Origin: a virus
Length of the DNA: 41,696 nt
Reading direction: 5' to 3' (one strand)
Virus record (IMG/VR): IMGVR_UViG_3300032069_000022
Coordinates: 1 to 41,696 of that record
This document shows positions 22,615-28,713 of this stretch, piece after piece. The position numbers and the translations under genes are program-made. The notes beneath the pieces were generated by a model, which was not told the origin of the DNA, searched no databases, and was given only the letters and a program-made list of their open reading frames with translations. Positions within the stretch are counted from its first letter, which is position 1; every line of letters begins with the position of its first letter.

Positions 22615-23307
22615 TCACCTGGTAGTGTGCCTTTCTACAACCTCATCTAAATCATTCTTCACCCCGCGCAACGCGGCCTCCACCTGGTTCCGGCGAGCGC
22701 GTTCGTCTCGTAATTCTTTATGAAGTTCAAAGATAACACGATCATCTTTTTTGATATATTCCCGAAGCCCTTCCATCTCTTCATGGTTCATCAGAACGAC
22801 TTCCTTGAGACGTTTAATCTCCTTGTCCCGATCAAAGTTCTTATAAATTTTAATCAGGTTCTCGGTACGCGAAGGATCGTTGATTCTCTCCTGCCTTTCG
22901 TTCTGAAGATCGTTTTCGAGTTGCTCGATCGTATCGTGCGTCCCCACCAGGGCCACCCCTAAATCCCTGTTCTGCTGTCGAAGATATTTTACTTCGCTAG
23001 GAATATTCTCCAGGGTGGCAATCTTCTCGCGAAGTTTTTCCCGAAATTTGGCCTGAATTCTTCCGCGAGCCTCACCATACTTCATCAACTGACACATGGG
23101 GCATTCGTAGTCGCCGCCCATGGGATAATATATCGGCTTATGAAAATTTCCATTGAAGTCCTGGCAAAAAATGAGGGGGGTTCCCGATTCTTTTTTGGTG
23201 TCCATGTTTTTATATGGACATGAATTTTCCAAAGCACACACTTTCATTTCGCACATGGTCCTGTCGCCAGGTTTCAGGTCTTCGTGAAAAGGGCACACTA
23301 AACTCAT
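22615..23307 (-). CDS. Cys-rich plus coiled-coil protein
   Basis: 230 aa. The first 80 residues hold at least nine Cys in zinc-like pairs (MSLVCPFHEDL, TMCEMKVCALENSC, ECPMCQLMKYG). Residues 85-230 are almost continuous charged coiled coil (LREKIATLENIPSEVKYLRQ ... ELRDERARRNQVEAALRGVK). It could be an oligomeric adaptor or regulator. No family recognised. Confidence 0.75.
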   Translation of the reverse strand: MSLVCPFHEDLKPGDRTMCEMKVCALENSCPYKNMDTKKESGTPLIFCQDFNGNFHKPIYYPMGGDYECPMCQLMKYGEARGRIQAKFREKLREKIATLENIPSEVKYLRQQNRDLGVALVGTHDTIEQLENDLQNERQERINDPSRTENLIKIYKNFDRDKEIKRLKEVVLMNHEEMEGLREYIKKDDRVIFELHKELRDERARRNQVEAALRGVKNDLDEVVERHTTR

Positions 23308-23310
23308 GGA

Positions 23311-23520
23311 TCACCTCGTTGAGGAAGATATTTTATATTTCTTGGTTCTCAAAATTATTATTCGCTGTTCTGCGCTGTCGGCTGCTTTCAAAATACACCT
23401 AGCAAAAACCCTTGCCCTGGCCGGAGTCACCGGACCAACCGCAGACCAATTCACTCCGATAATGGCCCGTTTACCATAAGGTCGCTGATCCCAAATATTA
23501 ACCCAGGTGGAAGTTTTCAC
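23311..23520 (-). CDS. Small basic protein, unknown
   Basis: 69 aa. MKTSTWVNIWDQRPYGKRAI, IGVNWSAVGPVTPARARVFA, RCILKAADSAEQRIIILRTK. A mixed beta-helix-beta pattern, basic, with one Cys. It overlaps the preceding gene by 4 nt. Not recognised. Confidence 0.66.
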   Translation of the reverse strand: MKTSTWVNIWDQRPYGKRAIIGVNWSAVGPVTPARARVFARCILKAADSAEQRIIILRTKKYKISSSTR

Positions 23521-23750
23521 TTTTGCCCTTCCGCTATGTTTAAATTAACCAAGAAGGAATCCTTTATTTCTTCCGGGAATTTGTGCTTCCCGCAGTCGGC
23601 ATCTTCTTTAACCGGGGGGAATTGACCGACAATCATGGCCCCCTGCTTCGTCATGGCCGGAATACAGGAGGGCGGTCCAAAGTGGCATGTCAGGCCCGCG
23701 ATCTTTCCTCCTCTTACGAAAAAGCAATTTTCACATTGGCGCTTAATCAT
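23517..23750 (-). CDS. Small Cys-rich protein
   Basis: 77 aa with five Cys (RQCENCFF, LTCHFGPPSC, DADCGKHKF), arranged like small [Fe-S]- or zinc-binding phage and bacterial proteins (C-x2-C ... C-x6-C ... C). It overlaps both neighbours by 4 nt. Metal identity and role unknown. Confidence 0.7.
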   Translation of the reverse strand: MIKRQCENCFFVRGGKIAGLTCHFGPPSCIPAMTKQGAMIVGQFPPVKEDADCGKHKFPEEIKDSFLVNLNIAEGQK

Positions 23751-24226
23751 TCCTTACTATCCTCCTTCATCTGTGTATATACCGCATCGAGAAGCTGAGT
23801 GATCGGTGTTCTCCATCCGGGATTGTCCGAATTCAACTGCACCTCTGCAACAAAATCTTCTATGTCGTGAGGGGCCAGCTTATACGGACGTACCGAATCA
23901 TTCTCTACCCGCGTGTGCCGAAGTTCATGCCGCATGATCCGCAGTTTGTCATCTGGCTTCTCGGCCAATAGATCCCACAATACATGATCTAGGAAAATGC
24001 AGTAATCAGCGCCCTCGGCCATATCAAACTCACTGATCGTGAGATACCGCGTAAGATCATCAGTCATCTCGATATGAGCCAGTACCAGGCGGCCCTGATT
24101 GATGTGTTTCTTCAGGTTGAAGAACACCTTGAATTTTGCATTGACCAATTCAGGAAATAGCTCCGCGATCAAATCATTCAGCAGTTCATATTCCCTTGGT
24201 CCGGCTTCAATATATCGGGTTGTCAT
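23747..24226 (-). CDS. Putative phage metallopeptidase
   Basis: 159 aa from ATG 24226, chosen because GGAGGAGCC lies just upstream; a longer frame exists but overlaps other genes. It contains the zinc-peptidase motif H100-E-L-R-H104 (IMRHELRHT), preceded by DYCIFLDHVLWDLL, and followed by PHDIEDFVAEV. This order (target-like beta strand, acidic helix, HExxH, D/E-rich tail) matches the small putative phage metallopeptidase family. Substrate unknown; possibly a host-takeover or regulator-cleaving protein. It overlaps the previous gene by 20 nt. Confidence 0.75.
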   Translation of the reverse strand: MTTRYIEAGPREYELLNDLIAELFPELVNAKFKVFFNLKKHINQGRLVLAHIEMTDDLTRYLTISEFDMAEGADYCIFLDHVLWDLLAEKPDDKLRIMRHELRHTRVENDSVRPYKLAPHDIEDFVAEVQLNSDNPGWRTPITQLLDAVYTQMKEDSKE

Positions 24227-24419
24227 AAGGCTCCTCCAGTTCCATCGCTCTATTAATATCGTCAAGGTAGGCAACCAGAGACGGGGCCTCCTCAATCATC
24301 GTTTCCTTAAAGTCATTCGACAATCCATCCCACGCATCGAGAAGGCCACCAATTAAGGGCATAACCCTTTTAGTCTGTTCTTCCCGGAGGTCCTGAACTT
24401 CTTCGGATTCTGTCGGCAT
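24207..24419 (-). CDS. Small acidic protein, unknown
   Basis: 70 aa from ATG 24419 (MPTESEEVQDLREEQTKRVM ... MELEEPYDNPIY), with GGAGGAAGG upstream. Strongly acidic and helical, with no Cys. It lies in overlap with the gene before (50 nt) and after (20 nt). No family recognised; acidic early proteins sometimes mimic DNA, but nothing supports that here beyond charge. Confidence 0.65.
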   Translation of the reverse strand: MPTESEEVQDLREEQTKRVMPLIGGLLDAWDGLSNDFKETMIEEAPSLVAYLDDINRAMELEEPYDNPIY

Positions 24420-24678
24420 ATCCCTTCCTCCTGAACCAATCCAATACCTCATCGGCAAACCGATCGGGGTCAAACATCTTGTAAGTGAAGCACTCGAAGT
24501 TTCCATGGTCAGGTTTCCACACTTCTTGATATTGCTCAACCAAAATCCGATCGAGCAAAAATCTTTCGTCCAGTTCCGTGGCCAAGGTCCCCATCCCGAT
24601 CCATGTCGAAAGAACTGGAAAATTCCTGGAGTCCCAACCCATAGCCTTCGCTATTGCCTTATCTCGTTCTGGATTCAT
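24370..24678 (-). CDS. Phage ABA-sandwich-like small protein
   Basis: 102 aa. The beginning MNPERDKAIAKAMGWDSRNF, a middle YQEVWKPDHGNFECFTYKMF and the helical DPDRFADEVLDWFRRK resemble the phage ABA-sandwich domain family (R-D--ia--MGW ... P). Function unknown. The C-terminus (RIRRSSGPPGRTD) is basic and overlaps the next gene. Confidence 0.6.
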   Translation of the reverse strand: MNPERDKAIAKAMGWDSRNFPVLSTWIGMGTLATELDERFLLDRILVEQYQEVWKPDHGNFECFTYKMFDPDRFADEVLDWFRRKGYADRIRRSSGPPGRTD

Positions 24679-24881
24679 GTTTGGTTTGCGTAAGTTGACC
24701 GGCGCAACCCGAGGCCCTGCGCTAAACAGACCATGCAGATATTAATCGCGTCAACTCCGTATCTCTGTCTGAACCTTATGGCCTCGGGGTGTTGAGATTC
24801 CGGATTATTGGAAAACGCAAAACCAATAATCACATTGCCCCTTCCGTCGTCCATTTCGTGACCACAATTATTGCACTTCAT
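24675..24881 (-). CDS. Small zinc-binding protein, paralog of the 25145-25708 C-terminus
   Basis: 68 aa. MKCNNCGHEMDDG opens with a CxxC knuckle and the end has INICMVCLAQGLGL with a second CxxC. The same order (IKCQACGVNM ... SDVMNVCICCLGKALGLKP) forms the C-terminal 60 residues of the 187-aa protein at 25145-25708, so the two share a domain by duplication. Probably binds one zinc; function unknown. Confidence 0.75.
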   Translation of the reverse strand: MKCNNCGHEMDDGRGNVIIGFAFSNNPESQHPEAIRFRQRYGVDAINICMVCLAQGLGLRRSTYANQT

Positions 24882-24982
24882 TTTTTTCTTTTCCTCCGGG
24901 ATGAAATTCTGTACAGGATCTCCACGACCACGATCCCTGTAATAACACCACCAACAATTATTATTCCTTGATCAAGGGCCAT
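24878..24982 (-). CDS. 34-aa single-span membrane peptide
   Basis: ATG at 24982 behind AGAGGAGAACT. The product MALDQGIIIVGGVITGIVVV plus a short helix ends in a basic tail RRKRKK, so it should insert with the C-terminus inside. The stop overlaps the next ATG by 4 nt. Role unknown. Confidence 0.6.
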   Translation of the reverse strand: MALDQGIIIVGGVITGIVVVEILYRISSRRKRKK

Positions 24983-25001
24983 TCCAGTTCTCCTCTTTCT
25001 T

Positions 25002-25128
25002 CGGTGGCGGGGAACGGATTTGAACCGTCATCTTTCTGGGGAGGGATCTCACGTCGTTCCGGGCCTAGCGTCCGCCCTCCGCCCGTCTCTCCTCCGGAGT
25101 GCTCTGCGTCTTGAGCTACTTTCCCGCC
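25002..25128 (-). tRNA. tRNA-like element with an enlarged or degenerate interior
   Basis: The 3' part is tRNA-like: T-arm ACGG-TTCAAAT-CCGT followed by acceptor strand CCCCGCC and ACCG. The 5' strand GGCGGG at 25128 can pair with it, and a D-arm-like GCTC...GAGC follows. But 127 nt separate the ends, the D-loop lacks GG, and no 7-nt anticodon loop is evident; a GGAGGG/CCCTCC hairpin fills the middle. It could be a decayed tRNA with an insertion, an unusual long-arm tRNA, or another RNA that imitates a tRNA end. Confidence 0.35.
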
Positions 25129-25144
25129 TCCACAATCTTAAGAC

Positions 25145-25708
25145 TCATACCGGCTTCAACCCCAACGCCTTTCCGAGACAGCATATACAGACATTCATCA
25201 CGTCAGAGCCGAACATTGCTATAAAACGCTTCGCCTCCGAGTGATCGCCCATGACGCGCAGATTAATCCCTATCAAGGATTCACCTGATGGATCAGTCAT
25301 ATTGACACCGCAGGCCTGGCACTTTATTACTTTAGACGCATTGTCTTGCCCGATGGAAGCAAGAACAGACCCCTCTTGCGCCTGTTGCGCTCTGAATTCG
25401 GTTCCGCACTGAAGAACCTGTGCGCTCCCGTCTCGTCCGCTGGATTCTGGGCCATCGCCCGCTTCAATTCCTTGTCCTTTCGATTCACCACAGGCCTCCT
25501 CTGCGTCTAGTCCTCTTTCTATCTCTTCGGCTTTGGCATTTATCATGTCAGCGCATTCCAGAAGGACCCACCCCACACGCTGCATTTCACTGGCAAGATC
25601 AACAACATCGTACTTCCCGCTTTCCAATGTGGCCATAAAAGCCTTAAATCCGGTAGCTGCCACGGTAAGTTTTTCCGATACCGTTTCTAAAACTTTTTCT
25701 TCGTCCAT
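25145..25708 (-). CDS. Protein with a C-terminal zinc domain duplicated elsewhere
   Basis: 187 aa from ATG 25708. The N-terminal half is helical (KLTVAATGFKAFMATLESGK ... ECADMINAKAEEIERGL), followed by a flexible acidic/Gly linker (residues 70-120). The C-terminal 60 residues form the CxxC...CxxC domain (IKCQACGVNM; NVCICCLGKALGL) seen alone at 24675-24881. A modular regulator or sensor is possible; no function assigned. The ATG overlaps the preceding TGA (TGATG). Confidence 0.75.
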   Translation of the reverse strand: MDEEKVLETVSEKLTVAATGFKAFMATLESGKYDVVDLASEMQRVGWVLLECADMINAKAEEIERGLDAEEACGESKGQGIEAGDGPESSGRDGSAQVLQCGTEFRAQQAQEGSVLASIGQDNASKVIKCQACGVNMTDPSGESLIGINLRVMGDHSEAKRFIAMFGSDVMNVCICCLGKALGLKPV

Positions 25709-25782
25709 CAATCCTCCCCCATCAAGAGAGCGCCGAAAATAATCATCAAAATCACAAGGACCAAAATTCCTAACTGGCTCAT
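25708..25782 (-). CDS. 24-aa membrane peptide
   Basis: MSQLGILVLVILMIIFGALL followed by MGED. It is one hydrophobic span, with the start overlapping the previous stop (ATGA) and the stop overlapping the next start (TGATG). CGGAGGAGG lies upstream of the ATG. Probably a real small membrane protein because both junctions are coupled. Confidence 0.55.
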   Translation of the reverse strand: MSQLGILVLVILMIIFGALLMGED

Positions 25783-25856
25783 AGCCTCCTCCGAATAAAA
25801 ATAATATAGACGATGTAGGCCGCAGCAGTCAGTAAAAGGAAATCCTTAAGTTCCAT
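25779..25856 (-). CDS. 25-aa membrane peptide
   Basis: MELKDFLLLTAAAYIVYIIF followed by IRRRL: one membrane span with a basic C-terminal end. ATG at 25856 overlaps the previous stop (TAATG) and the stop overlaps the next start. Neighbour of a second membrane peptide; the two may form a pair. Confidence 0.55.
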   Translation of the reverse strand: MELKDFLLLTAAAYIVYIIFIRRRL

Positions 25857-26065
25857 TATTCCAACCCCGAATTAGGACCTTTAAAAATTGTTTCTACCAA
25901 ATCCGCGCTCTCGGCATATTTTTTCGAGACCATACGAATCATGGCGATTAGGCCTTCGGTTTTAACAACCCCTTGAATGTATCCGGCCACGATCGCCTTT
26001 GCATCCGTGTGGACCGGATCGTGCCGGGCAGCCAGATCAATGATTAATTTTGTTTTCCTATCCAT
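25856..26065 (-). CDS. Small helical protein behind its own promoter
   Basis: 69 aa. MDRKTKLIIDLAARHDPVHT, IVAGYIQGVVKTEGLIAMIR, MVSKKYAESADLVETIFKGP. All-helical, no Cys. The promoter at 26073-26101 ends 7 nt before the ATG, so this gene should be translated from a leaderless transcript. No family recognised. Confidence 0.7.
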   Translation of the reverse strand: MDRKTKLIIDLAARHDPVHTDAKAIVAGYIQGVVKTEGLIAMIRMVSKKYAESADLVETIFKGPNSGLE

Positions 26066-26072
26066 GATTTTA

Positions 26073-26101
26073 ATCCTACTACTTCAGTTTTTTCTTGTCA
26101 A
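26073..26101 (-). promoter_or_regulatory. Early promoter within the minus operon
   Basis: Minus strand: TTGACA (26101-26096), 17-nt spacer ending AGTAG, TAGGAT (26078-26073), then TAAAATC and the ATG. AGTAGTAGGATTAAA is shared with the promoter at 27536-27563. The start point should fall at or next to the ATG. Confidence 0.7.
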
Positions 26102-26120
26102 GGGCATCCCAATCGAAAAA

Positions 26121-26282
26121 TCATCGGTCACTCCTTGGAATATTTTTAATCAGGTCCCGGGCCTGGCGCAAACCCAACATAAACGCCATTTTAAAAACAA
26201 CGCTTATTCCGGGAGCCCTCATGTGTTTACGATGCCAATTTATCTCAGCCTGGATAATCGCGATCGCTTCAGATTTTTTCAC
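26121..26282 (-). CDS. Small protein, paralog of 26633-26806
   Basis: 53 aa from GTG 26282 behind GAGGAGGATTT. MKKSEAIAIIQAEINWHRKH ... FMLGLRQARDLIKNIPRSDR. It shares with the gene at 26633-26806 the pattern MK-S--i--IQ--IN-HRK-M and GLRQARD-IK-IP. Basic, helical. Tandem-type duplication separated by two other small genes. Function unknown. Confidence 0.7.
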   Translation of the reverse strand: MKKSEAIAIIQAEINWHRKHMRAPGISVVFKMAFMLGLRQARDLIKNIPRSDR

Positions 26283-26409
26283 AAATCCTCCTCAGAAGAT
26301 TTCGGATGGCCACTTTTTTATATTTAGAAGTACACCATGGACCATGAGTGATCGATGCAATCCACCCGGGGCCAGCTATCAGCTTCTCGATAAAAATTTT
26401 CTTTTTCAT
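26269..26409 (-). CDS. 46-aa basic protein, unknown
   Basis: MKKKIFIEKLIAGPGWIASI ... LRRICEKI, from ATG 26409 that overlaps the previous stop (ATGA). It overlaps the next GTG start by 14 nt, and the end of its frame contains that gene's ribosome site. Basic; possibly real because of the coupled start, but not recognised. Confidence 0.55.
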   Translation of the reverse strand: MKKKIFIEKLIAGPGWIASITHGPWCTSKYKKVAIRNLLRRICEKI

Positions 26410-26636
26410 GTGATATGCACCTTTATTCCAAGGCGTAACCCCATCTCCTCGATGACAGATACGGAATCCACTTCCATTCCCAAGACAACCTTATTTCCCG
26501 GAACCTGAAGACTTATTGTCTCCATATCGTTCTCAAACACTAAAATAGATTCTTCTGGAAGAGGACCGACTCCGGATTTCTGCTGAATAGCGTCCAAGAG
26601 TTCTTTAGCATTTTCCAAACACACAATCGTTTTCAT
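26406..26636 (-). CDS. Small acidic protein, unknown
   Basis: 76 aa. MKTIVCLENAKELLDAIQQK, ILVFENDMETISLQVPGNKV, VVLGMEVDSVSVIEEMGLRL. A beta-rich acidic fold with a single Cys. The start overlaps the paralog gene's stop by 4 nt. Not recognised. Confidence 0.68.
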   Translation of the reverse strand: MKTIVCLENAKELLDAIQQKSGVGPLPEESILVFENDMETISLQVPGNKVVLGMEVDSVSVIEEMGLRLGIKVHIT

Positions 26637-26806
26637 TTACAAAACCTCCACGCCGGAATCTTTTTGATGATATCCCGGGCCTGCCGGAGACCGCAAACGA
26701 CTCCCTGTTTAAATTCAGACTTGCGAAGATATTCCATTTCGTGCATGTCTTTACGATGGGCATTAATATAAACCTGGATCTTTTTGACGATCTGGGATCT
26801 TTTCAT
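26633..26806 (-). CDS. Small protein, paralog of 26121-26282
   Basis: 57 aa from ATG 26806 behind a strong AGGAGGT. MKRSQIVKKIQVYINAHRKD ... GVVCGLRQARDIIKKIPAWR. The shared GLRQARD-IKKIP block with 26121-26282 marks a duplicated family. It overlaps both neighbours by 4 nt. Function unknown. Confidence 0.7.
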   Translation of the reverse strand: MKRSQIVKKIQVYINAHRKDMHEMEYLRKSEFKQGVVCGLRQARDIIKKIPAWRFCK

Positions 26807-27042
26807 GCCTTACCTCCTTCAATAAAACCGCAAGTTCCGATATCTTCAGACTGTGAGTCATTGGCTGTCGATCCGTTATGCCTTACCCGTTCCGTTTTTA
26901 TTTCCACCCAACAGGCGCATCGAGGACCAAGACAACCGGCTGCGCTCAAAGGACCACCGATGCTGTCTCTATTTGCCTGAGCATAAAAAACGATCGCCTT
27001 TGGGCACCAAAATTTATAGGCCTCTCCCACTTTCATAATCAT
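26803..27042 (-). CDS. Small Cys-rich protein
   Basis: 79 aa. MIMKVGEAYKFWCPKAIVFY, GCLGPRCACWVEIKTERVRH, SEDIGTCGFIEGGKA. Five Cys in a C...C-x4-C-x-C...C order suggest a metal site or disulfides, typical of small phage early proteins. TAGGAGGGC precedes the ATG. No family recognised. Confidence 0.7.
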   Translation of the reverse strand: MIMKVGEAYKFWCPKAIVFYAQANRDSIGGPLSAAGCLGPRCACWVEIKTERVRHNGSTANDSQSEDIGTCGFIEGGKA

Positions 27043-27054
27043 GACTGAGCCCTC

Positions 27055-27180
27055 CTACCAGTATTTTAAAATGAAATGGACGATCATCCATCCCCAGGCA
27101 ACGATCAAAACGCAGACTGTGAGCATGAAGCCCATGGCCGCTATCTCGATCCCTGTGTAATATTTTTTCCCGATCTTCAT
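27055..27180 (-). CDS. 41-aa single-span membrane protein
   Basis: MKIGKKYYTGIEIAAMGFML TVCVLIVAWGWMIVHFILKY form a basic N-terminus and one long hydrophobic span, from ATG 27180 behind AGGAG. The stop lies just before the ribosome site of the Cys-rich gene. Role unknown. Confidence 0.6.
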   Translation of the reverse strand: MKIGKKYYTGIEIAAMGFMLTVCVLIVAWGWMIVHFILKYW

Positions 27181-27182
27181 AT

Positions 27183-27368
27183 CTAACTCCTCACTATTTT
27201 TTTATTTTCAGTATAAAAACTTGTTACCGCAAAGCATCGGCCATCATCCAGTCCTACCAAAGGAATAGTATTCAACCATCCCTCAAGTTCTCCTTCAATC
27301 TTGAGCCCGCATGGTTGGATAAAAAATACCCTATCTCCTACCTTTGATTGATACGATAACTTTTCCAT
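27183..27368 (-). CDS. Small beta-barrel-like protein, first gene of the early minus operon
   Basis: 61 aa. MEKLSYQSKVGDRVFFIQPC, GLKIEGELEGWLNTIPLVGL, DDGRCFAVTSFYTENKKIVR. The alternating strands with VGDRVFF suggest an SH3-like barrel. It is preceded by an A-run instead of a ribosome site and by a long hairpin-rich leader behind the promoter at 27536-27563, so translation may be leader-regulated. Not recognised. Confidence 0.65.
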   Translation of the reverse strand: MEKLSYQSKVGDRVFFIQPCGLKIEGELEGWLNTIPLVGLDDGRCFAVTSFYTENKKIVRS

Positions 27369-27388
27369 TTTTTTTTAAATAAAGAAGA

Positions 27389-27480
27389 CTCCCGATTCAT
27401 CCTATCCCGGAATTATTAGCGCTGCTCACCGGGAGCCCTCCTTATTTTTAAAAGTGAGGGAGGGCGGGAATTAACGCCCT
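27389..27480 (-). promoter_or_regulatory. Structured 5' leader of the early minus operon
   Basis: Two hairpins lie in the leader between the promoter and the first start at 27368: AGGGCG/CGCCCT (27461-27480) and CTCCCG/CGGGAG (27389-27394 with 27430-27435). No gene fits here. An attenuation or RNA-stability role is inferred only from position. Confidence 0.45.
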
Positions 27481-27535
27481 TCATTATTTATAGGCTCCGC
27501 GTACCTCACCCGCCCGTCTCCCTCTGTTAGATTTA

Positions 27536-27563
27536 ATCCTACTACTTTTAAAAAAAATGTCAA
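27536..27563 (-). promoter_or_regulatory. Early promoter of the minus operon
   Basis: Minus strand: TTGACA (27563-27558), 16-nt spacer ending AGTAG, TAGGAT (27541-27536), then TAAAT. Shares AGTAGTAGGATTAAA with the promoter at 26073-26101. The start near 27529 gives a leader of about 160 nt before the 61-aa gene. Confidence 0.68.
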
Positions 27564-27712
27564 GGGGATCTTTAATTCGGCGCGACACACTCTCTTTCGC
27601 CGGGGCTCCTTCAAGAGACCCGGCCACCCACCAATATTATTTTTAAAAAATAAAATAAATGATAGAGGCCATTAAATAAAACTAAAACTCTTTCTCTCTC
27701 TAGAGGGGTACA

Positions 27713-27729
27713 GGAGGTTTATTATGTAA
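27713..27729 (+). promoter_or_regulatory. Ribosome site followed by an ATG-TAA start-stop
   Basis: Perfect AGGAGG (27712-27717), 6-nt spacer TTTATT, then ATG TAA. The surrounding plus strand encodes nothing else. It may be a ribosome-parking leader peptide site or a decayed gene start. Confidence 0.4.
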
Positions 27730-27840
27730 ACTAGGCACTTTCCATAATGATTTCAAATACCGACACCTATAAAATGCTCATAACTCTATGATATTATTAG
27801 GGTGCGCCAATCCGCAAAATCATTGAGGAATTTTGAGGCC

Positions 27841-27904
27841 GCGCACCCGAGCGCACCCAAACATACCCAAGTACACCCAACGTACCCAATATACCCAACG
27901 CACC
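27841..27904. repeat. Iteron array (ACCCAA units)
   Basis: Units with period 10,10,10,10,9,9: GCGCACCCGA, GCGCACCCAA, ACATACCCAA, GTACACCCAA, then CGTACCCAA and TATACCCAA, closing CGCACC. The core ACCCAA is kept while the 3-4 nt between units vary, as in protein-binding iterons. It lies in the largest non-coding gap (27369-28252), between an AT-rich stretch and the small-terminase-like gene. A replication origin or a packaging site is inferred. Confidence 0.7.
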
Positions 27905-28085
27905 ATATAAAAATCAAGGAGTTAATGTCAACGGGAAATCCCGCCGACCCAGGCCGAACCCAAGGCAGGAACCTGGGGGTCAAAATTTTTTCGGGATGAC
28001 CACCCTTTTCATAAAAATTTTTAAAAAATAATTACTTTTTGGGATTTTTTACCCATAAGGACCACGATCGATAAGGCGGCGGGGG

Positions 28086-28243
28086 GAGTCCCGGTCTCCG
28101 GTTTCCGTTTTCCGGACCATGCCGGGCGGGATTAGACCTGGAGCGGTCTTCATTAATCTTTATCTGGAGCTGGCTCCAGGCAGAGCTGCCCTACCCTCTA
28201 GGTGCTTATGTCCTGAAGGTTGACCTATGGAGGGATATGTCAA
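28086..28243. other. Hairpin-rich non-coding block beside the small terminase gene
   Basis: No gene is visible. Stems include AGACC/GGTCT (28134-28149), CTGGAGC/GCTCCAG (28164-28179), GGCAG/CTGCC (28179-28190) and the imperfect palindrome TTGACcTAT...ATAtGTCAA (28220-28243), plus repeated CCGG-type tracts near 28090-28115. Either a structured RNA, an operator region or part of an origin/packaging site. The rest of 27564-28085 is AT-rich apart from the iterons. Confidence 0.5.
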
Positions 28244-28252
28244 TAGGTAGGA

Positions 28253-28708
28253 TTACTCGACAAGCTTCTTGCGCTCAATAGGCTTGTCATTCTCAGGGGT
28301 TACATCAATAGCGGCCTGCTCTCCGTCCTTAAGTTGCTGCATAATGATAATAGTTGAGCCCTGGAGCCCACTAACTTCGGGTGTCTCTAAACCCTTCCAC
28401 TTGCCAAACAGGGAAGCCGCCCTGACCTGGACATCATCCGGGGAGGTCATCATTTTTTCGTTGACAAGGGCAAAAAGATCCTTGTCTGGAACCATGATGT
28501 CAAGCGTATCCCGAGCAGTCATAGTTTCTTGAAGGTGGGTAGACAGTCTGGACGCTGCGCGGGCTGCGTTTTCTCTGGTTTTAGCCTTAAAACCGGCTGC
28601 CAGATAAGCGTCTGCCTGCACCATGCCGTTAGCTATGTTCTTAAGGAAAAGTATCACTCTGCGGGGTAGTTTGGCAGGTTTCTGCCCTGTTTTGACGATA
28701 TCGGCCAT
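28253..28708 (-). CDS. terS: Terminase small subunit-like protein
   Basis: 151 aa. The N-terminal half carries a helix-turn-helix-like ILFLKNIANGMVQADAYLAA followed by GFKAKTRENAARAASRLSTH, the pattern of the Terminase_2-type DNA-binding subunit (N--qA---AGyk-kta---as-LL). The remainder is helical with an acidic/basic tail. It would recognise the packaging site and recruit the large subunit. Unusually it is far from terL and lies alone between iterons and the plus-strand operon. Its perfect promoter ends 5 nt before the ATG, with no ribosome site, implying a leaderless mRNA. Confidence 0.72.
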   Translation of the reverse strand: MADIVKTGQKPAKLPRRVILFLKNIANGMVQADAYLAAGFKAKTRENAARAASRLSTHLQETMTARDTLDIMVPDKDLFALVNEKMMTSPDDVQVRAASLFGKWKGLETPEVSGLQGSTIIIMQQLKDGEQAAIDVTPENDKPIERKKLVE

Positions 28709-28713
28709 GATTA

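Noticed and set aside
25002-25128. tmRNA
   Set aside because: Too short by more than 200 nt and without a recognisable tag fr­ame, though the D-arm is also atypical.
27841-27904. CRISPR-like repeat array
   Set aside because: Units are only 9-10 bp with 3-4 nt between cores; CRISPR repeats are 24-37 bp with about 30-bp spacers.
27802-27999. 65-codon open frame across the iteron array
   Set aside because: Its sequence is only the translation of the ACCCAA repeats (Pro/Thr/His-rich), has no ribosome site, and the array is better explained as iterons.
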